Source of the DNA: Bathymodiolus brooksi
Lineage: Eukaryota; Mollusca; Bivalvia; Mytilida; Modiolidae
Assembly: GCA_963680875.1 (NCBI GenBank)
Contig: OY804577.1
Location: forward strand, 105,969,906-106,033,905
Length of the DNA: 64,000 nt
Direction of reading: 5' to 3'
Below, one piece after another: positions 55,966 through 64,000 of this stretch. The translations under genes and the position numbers were made by a program. Position 1 is the first letter of the stretch. Every line of letters begins with the position of its first letter. The notes under the pieces were generated by a model, which ran no database searches, had not been told where the DNA came from, and saw only the letters and a list, made by a program, of their open reading frames with translations.

Positions 55966-58900
55966 GTTAGACAAGCCTTGGACATATGATATCGAGGAAG
56001 ACGTTAGACAAGCCTTGGACATATGATATCGAGGAAGACGTTAGACAAGCCTTGGGCATATGATATCGAGGAAGGCGTTAGACAAGCCTTGGACATATGA
56101 TATCGAGGAAGACGTTAGACAAGCCTTGGACATATGATATCGAGGAAGACGTTAGACAAGCCTTGGGCATATGATATCGAGGAAGACGTTAGACAAGCCT
56201 TGGACATATGATATCGAGGAAGACGTTAGACAAGCCTTGGGCATATGATATCGAGGAAGGCGTTAGACAAGCCTTGGACATATGATATCGAGGAAGACGT
56301 TAGACAAGCCTTGGACATATGATATCGAGGAAGACGTTAGACAAGCCTTGGGCATATGATATCGAGGAAGGCGTTAGACAAGCCTTGGGCATATGATATC
56401 GAGGAAGACGTTAGACAAGCCTTGGGCATATGATATCGAGGAAGACGTTAGACAAGCCTTGGGCATATGATATCGAGGAAGGCGTTAGACAAGCCTTGGG
56501 CATATGATATCGAGGAAGGCGTTAGACAAGCCTTGGGCATATGATATCGAGGAAGACGTTAGACAAGCCTTGGGCATATGATATCGAGGAAGACGTTAGA
56601 CAAGCCTTGGGCATATGATATCGAGGAAGGCGTTAGACAAGCCTTGGGCATATGATATCGAGGAAGACGTTAGACAAGCCTTGGACATATGATATCGAGG
56701 AAGACGTTAGACAAGCCTTGGACATATGATATCGAGGAAGGCGTTAGACAAGCCTTGGGCATATGATATCGAGGAAGACGTTAGACAAGCCTTGGACATA
56801 TGATATCGAGGAAGACGTTAGACAAGCCTTGGACATATGATATCGAGGAAGGCGTTAGACAAGCCTTGGGCATATGATATCGAGGAAGACGTTAGACAAG
56901 CCTTGGGCATATGATATCGAGGAAGGCGTTAGACAAGCCTTGGACATATGATATCGAGGAAGACGTTAGACAAGCCTTGGGCATATGATATCGAGGAAGA
57001 CGTTAGACAAGCCTTGGGCATATGATATCGAGGAAGGCGTTGGACAAGCCTTGGGCATATGATATCGAGGAAGACGTTAGACAAGCCTTGGGCATATGAT
57101 ATCGAGGAAGGCGTTAGACAAGCCTTGGACATATGATATCGAGGAAGACGTTAGACAAGCCTTGGGCATATGATATCGAGGAAGACGTTAGACAAGCCTT
57201 GGGCATATGATATCGAGGAAGGCGTTAGACAAGCCTTGGACATATGATATCGAGGAAGACGTTAGACAAGCCTTGGGCATATGATATCGAGGAAGGCGTT
57301 AGACAAGCCTTGGACATATGATATCGAGGAAGACGTTAGACAAGCCTTGGGCATATGATATCGAGGAAGACGTTAGACAAGCCTTGGGCATATGATATCG
57401 AGGAAGACGTTAGACAAGCCTTGGGCATATGATATCGAGGAAGGCGTTAGACAAGCCTTGGACATATGATATCGAGGAAGACGTTAGACAAGCCTTGGAC
57501 ATATGATATCGAGGAAGACGTTAGACAAGCCTTGGACATATGATATCGAGGAAGACGTTAGACAAGCCTTGGACATATGATATCGAGGAAGACGTTAGAC
57601 AAGCCTTGGGCATATGATATCGAGGAAGACGTTAGACAAGCCTTGGGCATATGATATCGAGGAAGGCGTTAGACAAGCCTTGGGCATATGATATCGAGGA
57701 AGGCGTTGGACAAGCCTTGGGCATATGATATCGAGGAAGACGTTAGACAAGCCTTGGGCATATGATATCGAGGAAGGCGTTAGACAAGCCTTGGACATAT
57801 GATATCGAGGAAGACGTTAGACAAGCCTTGGGCATATGATATCGAGGAAGACGTTAGACAAGCCTTGGGCATATGATATCGAGGAAGGCGTTAGACAAGC
57901 CTTGGACATATGATATCGAGGAAGACGTTAGACAAGCCTTGGGCATATGATATCGAGGAAGGCGTTAGACAAGCCTTGGACATATGATATCGAGGAAGAC
58001 GTTAGACAAGCCTTGGACATATGATATCGAGGAAGACGTTAGACAAGCCTTGGACATATGATATCGAGGAAGACGTTAGACAAGCCTTGGACATATGATA
58101 TCGAGGAAGACGTTAGACAAGCCTTGGGCATATGATATCGAGGAAGACGTTAGACAAGCCTTGGGCATATGATATCGAGGAAGGCGTTAGACAAGCCTTG
58201 GGCATATGATATCGAGGAAGACGTTAGACAAGCCTTGGACATATGATATCGAGGAAGACGTTAGACAAGCCTTGGACATATGATATCGAGGAAGACGTTA
58301 GACAAGCCTTGGACATATGATATCGAGGAAGACGTTAGACAAGCCTTGGACATATGATATCGAGGAAGACGTTAGACAAGCCTTGGGCATATGATATCGA
58401 GGAAGACGTTAGACAAGCCTTGGGCATATGATATCGAGGAAGGCGTTAGACAAGCCTTGGGCATATGATATCGAGGAAGACGTTAGACAAGCCTTGGACA
58501 TATGATATCGAGGAAGACGTTAGACAAGCCTTGGGCATATGATATCGAGGAAGGCGTTAGACAAGCCTTGGGCATATGATATCGAGGAAGGCGTTAGACA
58601 AGCCTTGGGCATATGATATCGAGGAAGACGTTAGACAAGCCTTGGGCATATGATATCGAGGAAGACGTTAGACAAGCCTTGGGCATATGATATCGAGGAA
58701 GACGTTAGACAAGCCTTGGGCATATGATATCGAGGAAGACGTTAGACAAGCCTTGGGCATATGATATCGAGGAAGACGTTAGACAAGCCTTGGGCATATG
58801 ATATCGAGGAAGACGTTAGACAAGCCTTGGGCATATGATATCGAGGAAGACGTTAGACAAGCCTTGGGCATATGATATCGAGGAAGACGTTAGACAAGCC

Positions 58901-61071
58901 TTGGGCATATGATATCGAGGAAGACGTTAGACAAGCCTTGGGCATATGATATCGAGGAAGACGTTAGACAAGCCTTGGGCATATGATATCGAGGAAGACG
59001 TTAGACAAGCCTTGGGCATATGATATCGAGGAAGACGTTAGACAAGCCTTGGGCATATGATATCGAGGAAGACGTTAGACAAGCCTTGGGCATATGATAT
59101 CGAGGAAGACGTTAGACAAGCCTTGGGCATATGATATCGAGGAAGACGTTAGACAAGCCTTGGACATATGATATCGAGGAAGACGTTAGACAAGCCTTGG
59201 GCATATGATATCGAGGAAGACGTTAGACAAGCCTTGGACATATGATATCGAGGAAGACGTTAGACAAGCCTTGGGCATATGATATCGAGGAAGACGTTAG
59301 ACAAGCCTTGGGCATATGATATCGAGGAAGACGTTAGACAAGCCTTGGGCATATGATATCGAGGAAGACGTTAGACAAGCCTTGGGCATATGATATCGAG
59401 GAAGACGTTAGACAAGCCTTGGGCATATGATATCGAGGAAGGCGTTAGACAAGCCTTGGGCATATGATATCGAGGAAGACGTTAGACAAGCCTTGGGCAT
59501 ATGATATCGAGGAAGACGTTAGACAAGCCTTGGGCATATGATATCGAGGAAGACGTTAGACAAGCCTTGGGCATATGATATCGAGGAAGACGTTAGACAA
59601 GCCTTGGGCATATGATATCGAGGAAGACGTTAGACAAGCCTTGGACATATGATATCGAGGAAGACGTTAGACAAGCCTTGGGCATATGATATCGAGGAAG
59701 ACGTTAGACAAGCCTTGGGCATATGATATCGAGGAAGACGTTAGACAAGCCTTGGGCATATGATATCGAGGAAGACGTTAGACAAGCCTTGGGCATATGA
59801 TATCGAGGAAGACGTTAGACAAGCCTTGGGCATATGATATCGAGGAAGACGTTAGACAAGCCTTGGGCATATGATATCGAGGAAGACGTTAGACAAGCCT
59901 TGGGCATATGATATCGAGGAAGACGTTAGACAAGCCTTGGACATATGATATCGAGGAAGACGTTAGACAAGCCTTGGGCATATGATATCGAGGAAGGCGT
60001 TAGACAAGCCTTGGGCATATGATATCGAGGAAGACGTTAGACAAGCCTTGGGCATATGATATCGAGGAAGACGTTAGACAAGCCTTGGGCATATGATATC
60101 GAGGAAGACGTTAGACAAGCCTTGGACATATGATATCGAGGAAGACGTTAGACAAGCCTTGGGCATACGATATCGAGGAAGGCGTTAGACAAGCCTTGGG
60201 CATATGATATCGAGGAAGACGTTAGACAAGCCTTGGACATATGATATCGAGGAAGACGTTAGACAAGCCTTGGGCATATGATATCGAGGAAGACGTTAGA
60301 CAAGCCTTGGGCATATGATATCGAGGAAGACGTTAGACAAGCCTTGGGCATATGATATCGAGGAAGACGTTAGACAAGCCTTGGGCATATGATATCGAGG
60401 AAGACGTTAGACAAGCCTTGGACATATGATATCGAGGAAGACGTTAGACAAGCCTTGGACATATGATATCGAGGAAGACGTTAGACAAGCCTTGGGCATA
60501 TGATATCGAGGAAGACGTTAGACAAGCCTTGGGCATATGATATCGAGGAAGACGTTAGACAAGCCTTGGGCATATGATATCGAGGAAGACGTTAGACAAG
60601 CCTTGGGCATATGATATCGAGGAAGACGTTAGACAAGCCTTGGGCATATGATATCGAGGAAGACGTTAGACAAGCCTTGGGCATATGATATCGAGGAAGA
60701 CGTTAGACAAGCCTTGGACATATGATATCGAGGAAGACGTTAGACAAGCCTTGGACATATGATATCGAGGAAGACGTTAGACAAGCCTTGGGCATATGAT
60801 ATCGAGGAAGACGTTAGACAAGCCTTGGACATATGATATCGAGGAAGACGTTAGACAAGCCTTGGGCATATGATATCGAGGAAGACGTTAGACAAGCCTT
60901 GGACATATGATATCGAGGAAGACGTTAGACAAGCCTTGGGCATATGATATCGAGGAAGACGTTAGACAAGCCTTGGACATATGATATCGAGGAAGACGTT
61001 AGACAAGCCTTGGGCATATGATATCGAGGAAGACGTTAGACAAGCCTTGGGCATATGATATCGAGGAAGAC
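55966..61071. repeat. 37-bp satellite, 138 units, homogeneous
   Basis: Unit GTTAGACAAGCCTTGGGCAT, ATGATATCGAGGAAGAC. Measured from the first GTTAG at 55966 to the matching GTCAG at 61072 the distance is 5,106 bp, exactly 138 x 37, so there is no net insertion or deletion. Nearly all variation is at two transition sites (CTTGGG/CTTGGA and GAAGAC/GAAGGC). Each unit contains CATATG and GATATC. Minus-strand frames of 67 codons here (for example 56929-57132 and 57595-57798) are artefacts of the repeat. Confidence 0.98.
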
Positions 61072-61440
61072 GTCAGAAAAGCGTTAGGCATATATTATCG
61101 AGGAAGTGGTTAGACAAGCGTTAGGCAAATATATTGGCGAGGAAGACGTTAGACAAGCATTAAGCAAATATTATCAAGGATGACGTTAGACAAGCATTAA
61201 GCATTGGCCTAGTAGAAGACGTTTGGTAGGGATTCAGCATAGATCAGCAAGACGGACGTTTGTCAAGCATTCAGAATAGGTCAACGAGGAAGATGTTTCG
61301 CGAGCATTCAGTACAGGTTATCTCGTTGGGGAAGATGAGTAACAAGCATTCAGCATAGATCACCGAGGAAGGTGATTGAGAATTGCTAATCATATATCGC
61401 TTAATACAGATGGGAATGTCGCTACACATGATCACATGCT
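61072..61440. repeat. decayed right flank of the 37-bp satellite
   Basis: Units become progressively divergent: GTCAGAAAAGCGTTAGGCAT, GTTAGACAAGCATTAAGCAA, GTTTGTCAAGCATTCAGAAT, GTTTCGCGAGCATTCAG, AGTAACAAGCATTCAGCATA. Unit length also becomes irregular. Confidence 0.88.
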
Positions 61441-61560
61441 TAATGGAGACGCAGAAATTATCAATTGGATAGCTTTTGGTTTGACCTTACCTGGGATCGC
61501 ATTCACGATCAACCACAGTTGAGGCAAACACGCAAACCATTACACCATAGAGACAGTCCT
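61441..61560 (-). mobile_element. SINE head fragment
   Basis: The reverse complement has CTATGGTGTAATGGTTTGCG (box A-like), TGTTTGCCTCAACTGTGGTT and AGGTAAGGTCAAACCAAAAG. Box B is degenerate. It is inserted in decayed satellite sequence. Confidence 0.6.
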
Positions 61561-62038
61561 GGAGTAACATGTTCAACAAGAAGTAACCTAGGTTATACAG
61601 GAAGATGCTTAACAAAATCTAACCATAGATTATGTAGGGAGATGTTTGACAAACATTCACCATAGATTATTGATGGAAGCATGTAGGTATATCTCTTCAC
61701 ACAGATACATTAACATGACCCCGAGCTAATCAGTAATTGTTCTTACTACGTAAAGCTGCGTACTTAACGGGCAAGCAGAAATAACCCATTTGATGGAGTT
61801 TGGTTTGACCTGACCGAGGATCGCACCTATGATCTATATAACAGTCGAGGCGATCACGCTAACCATTACACCATCACGGTGTTTTACCGAGGAATACGTC
61901 TAACAAGAACAAACCATAGAGTATACAAGGAGAAGTTTGACAATAATTAACCATAGATAATCCAGACAGATGAATTTGACAGGAATTATTCACAGATCAT
62001 AAAGGAATATGTTTTAAAAGCATGCGAGATGAAACTGC
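61561..62038. repeat. satellite relics between SINE fragments
   Basis: Outside the SINE at 61705-61885, phrases such as ATACAGGAAGATGCTTAACA, TAGGGAGATGTTTGACAAAC, ATTCACCATAGATTATTGA and ACAAGGAGAAGTTTGACAAT retain the order of the 37-bp unit. Confidence 0.55.
61705..61885 (-). mobile_element. SINE head and body fragment
   Basis: The reverse complement has GATGGTGTAATGGTTAGCGT (box A-like), GATCGCCTCGACTG, CGGTCAGGTCAAACCAAACT, then a body relic GTTAAGTACGCAGCTTTACG. It is a second, better-preserved copy of the same SINE family, also within decayed satellite. Confidence 0.68.
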
Positions 62039-62039
62039 T

Positions 62040-62192
62040 AGTGGTTTCATGTTACTCGATCTTTGGTTTTATGTGTATGTTTTGTAGATCGTTGTTTGTC
62101 CTTTTGTTTATTTTCTTTTGGTCATTGTGTCGTCTGTTCTTCGATATACGGATTCTGATTACCCCTTTGATATCTTTAAACTCTTATTAAGC
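62040..62192 (+). mobile_element. family A dispersed repeat
   Basis: ATGTTACTCGATCTTTGGTT, TGTTTTGTAGATCGTTGTTT, TTTTCTTTTGGTCATTGTG, ATATACGGATTCTGATTACC and TATCTTTAAACTCTTATTAA. It interrupts decayed satellite. Confidence 0.82.
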
Positions 62193-63015
62193 ATTAATAT
62201 ATTGTCTAGGAATATACACTTATCTGACAAACATTAAACAAAGATCATAGTTGTTTATCGAGGAACATTGCTCGACAGACATTAGTTAAAAAAAGACATC
62301 ACAAATAGATCAGCAAGGAAGCTGAATGACAAGTATTACCCATATATCACCATGGAATAATCATAGCAAATTAAGGAAGATGCTTGAAAAATATTAAACA
62401 TGCATCACAGCCGAAAATATTTGACAAGGGTAATATTGGTATGATTGTTGTCTCAACTCAGGTGAACAGTATTTCATCTATATTCAGCACATCATGTAGG
62501 CATAACAGTGGCACTTGAATTGGCTTGTACATGTATATGGGAGGCAGTTTATATTACCACATGGGATACAATGGATATTGTAGGGCAACGAATGACCCAC
62601 CCAGCAAGCTATTGCTCATCAAACGGTGCTGCAAGTTTATTTTTTTGCACAAAGAGTATGACATGCTCAAATCACAAAGCGCTCATGTATTTGTTACCAA
62701 AACTAGCATATACACATATAGGAGGGAGTGTATTCCACAAAAGAGAAACTATGTCCTTTTTATATACAAAAGTTTACATTTAGGAACAAAAGCATGCTTC
62801 ATCAAGGCCAAAGGTTGGCAAACATTAAGCACAGATAATACAATAAGGTTATTGACAAACGTAAGAATGTAACACAGAGGAAGATGATTGACCGTCATTC
62901 AGCTATAGATCAGCACGGAAGGTATTTTATAAGCAAAACCGGAGATCGTCGAGATGATGGATTGCTATTCAGCATAGATCATCGTGGAATATCGTTATCA
63001 AGCAATAGGCAGAGG
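62193..63015. repeat. most decayed satellite relics
   Basis: TATCTGACAAACATTAAACA, AAGATCATAG, CAGCAAGGAAGCTGAATGAC, AAGTATTACCCATATATCAC, GAGGAAGATGATTGACCGTC and ATTCAGCATAGATCATCG are spaced relics of the unit. The 91- and 115-codon plus frames at 62508-62872 show no domain and overlap this tract. Confidence 0.5.
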
Positions 63016-63380
63016 AAATGAACAAAGTTATTTGAAAATGAATAGAGCTTCGAGAAAGATGTCCCTTGTCCATCATCATAATGCATTTGTGTCCATTAGA
63101 AGATAGTTTACATCTGTAGATGTTTTTCTTGCTCCTCAACACTTAAGTTATTTGGTTTTCCAATCGTTTGACAATTGGCATACCCGCTGCAAATTATTCC
63201 ATTCGCACTAAATGAGATACCGGTATATCTTCATATTTCTTATGACATGTGTTTCTGGACACAAGCATCTCAGCAGGATAAATCTTTGTATTATTTGATT
63301 TTATTGAGTAGTGTGCTGCAAAAGAAATTGATTACGATACAGTAAAAAATGAAGCGGTTATAATTTCGTTTCTCTTAATT
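63016..63380. other. spacer
   Basis: Nothing is recognised. Confidence 0.35.
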
Positions 63381-63384
63381 GGAG

Positions 63385-63482
63385 AGGTTAGGGTTATGTT
63401 GTTTAACGCAATTTTCAACAATATTTCAGTTATATCGTGGAGGTGAGTTTTATTGGTGGAGGAAACTGGAGTACCCCGACAA
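63385..63482 (-). mobile_element. SINE tail, second family
   Basis: GGTTAGGGTTATGTTGTTTA, ACGCAATTTTCAACAATATT, TCAGTTATATCGTGGAGG, TTTTATTGGTGGAGGAAACT and GGAGTACCCCGACAAAACC are the reverse complement of the SINE at 15206-15385. The 85-codon minus frame at 63450-63707 runs into it and is not supported. Confidence 0.78.
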
Positions 63483-63770
63483 AACCAGTGTTTGAGATAT
63501 ATATTTTTTTTTCCTTCGACCTATATATATCAGTGTATCATTTAAAATAGGAACCCCGATACTTAAATACAAATATTCTCTTTCATAAGGGAGGTTGAAT
63601 ATGTCAAGATCTTTTGTGATATTTTCGTAATATTCTGTGACGGGAAAACGAAAATCACTTTTAATTGATAGGAAATATATTAATGAAAGTAATTTAAAAG
63701 ATATCAAAATATTTTACCTACATTGTGTATATCATTTTTACCTGCTGTTGCATTTTTGTATATACAGGAG
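63483..63770. other. AT-rich spacer
   Basis: Nothing is recognised apart from the unassigned minus-strand frame that ends in the SINE tail. Confidence 0.35.
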
Positions 63771-63781
63771 TAGGCATAGAC

Positions 63782-63841
63782 TTAAAAATTATCATTGCAC
63801 TTCCACACAGATTTAAAAATTATCATTGCACTTCCACACGC
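63782..63841. repeat. 31-bp direct duplication
   Basis: TTAAAAATTATCATTGCACT, TCCACAC occurs twice in tandem with no difference in that segment. Confidence 0.93.
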
Positions 63842-64000
63842 ACCAGACACATTACTCATCAATTAGACGGACATACCGACAGTGCATAACCTGTGCCTAT
63901 GCAACGTGACTTTTCGTGACACGAGTAATTTATGCAAGCATGATGCATTTATTTACAGTGTTGATAAGACTCGTTGCACAACCTGTCCACCTTGTTTGGT

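Noticed and set aside
56929..57798. Two near-identical 67-codon minus-strand frames
   Set aside because: They are translations of the 37-bp satellite; the similarity reflects the 666-bp duplication, not a gene family.
4463..61071. CRISPR-like arrays
   Set aside because: Units are directly adjacent, with no unique spacers and no associated genes, in eukaryotic AT-rich DNA.
62508..62872. Two overlapping plus-strand frames of 91 and 115 codons as a gene
   Set aside because: No recognisable domain, overlapping phases, and location within decayed satellite relics.

Overview
The window looks like AT-rich, repeat-dominated nuclear DNA from a mollusc, most likely a bivalve. The taxon is inferred from repeats: tRNA-derived SINEs whose tails read CACGATATAGCTGAAATA ... 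GGCGTTAAACA, and dispersed repeats that from memory resemble families abundant in mussel genomes. No database search was possible. I found no confident host protein exon, no rRNA gene and no intact tRNA gene. All recognisable coding sequence is decayed retroelement protein, and most open frames are products of stop-free tandem repeats.

Layout: 1-4.4 kb holds AT-rich spacer, a broken Penelope-like retroelement on the minus strand (reverse-transcriptase end plus GIY-YIG endonuclease) and several dispersed repeats. From 4.46 to 12.39 kb lies a 47-bp satellite of about 168 copies, followed by a conserved repeat core and a 31-bp satellite to 12.93 kb. From 13 to 37 kb, AT-rich spacer is peppered with dispersed repeats (families A, B, C and a 'core' family), SINEs, two near-perfect hairpins, a terminal-inverted-repeat element with three internal 161-bp copies, and small tandem repeats. 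From 37.7 to 50.3 kb there are a 40-bp array, a 29-bp array, a 32/33-bp array and a 28/42-bp mosaic array, two degenerate LINE 3' ends on the minus strand, and a long inverted-repeat element. From 50.3 to 55.4 kb is mostly AT-rich spacer with one nearly complete SINE bounded by a 14-bp target-site duplication. From 55.4 to about 63 kb is a 37-bp satellite: a homogeneous centre of exactly 138 units without net indels, flanked by old decayed repeat sequence of the same kind.

The main observation is a relationship between dispersed repeats and satellites. The motif GGAACTGTTCCGACA next to GTGTGGTATTTTTTGTTTTT occurs as single copies inside a dispersed element at many places. It is also the unit of three separate satellites of different period (47, 40 and 32/33 bp). 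A second dispersed family (C) has likewise amplified an internal 39-bp segment. The window thus appears to record repeated birth of satellites from segments of mobile elements at different stages. Family names A, B, C and core are local labels used only in this annotation.
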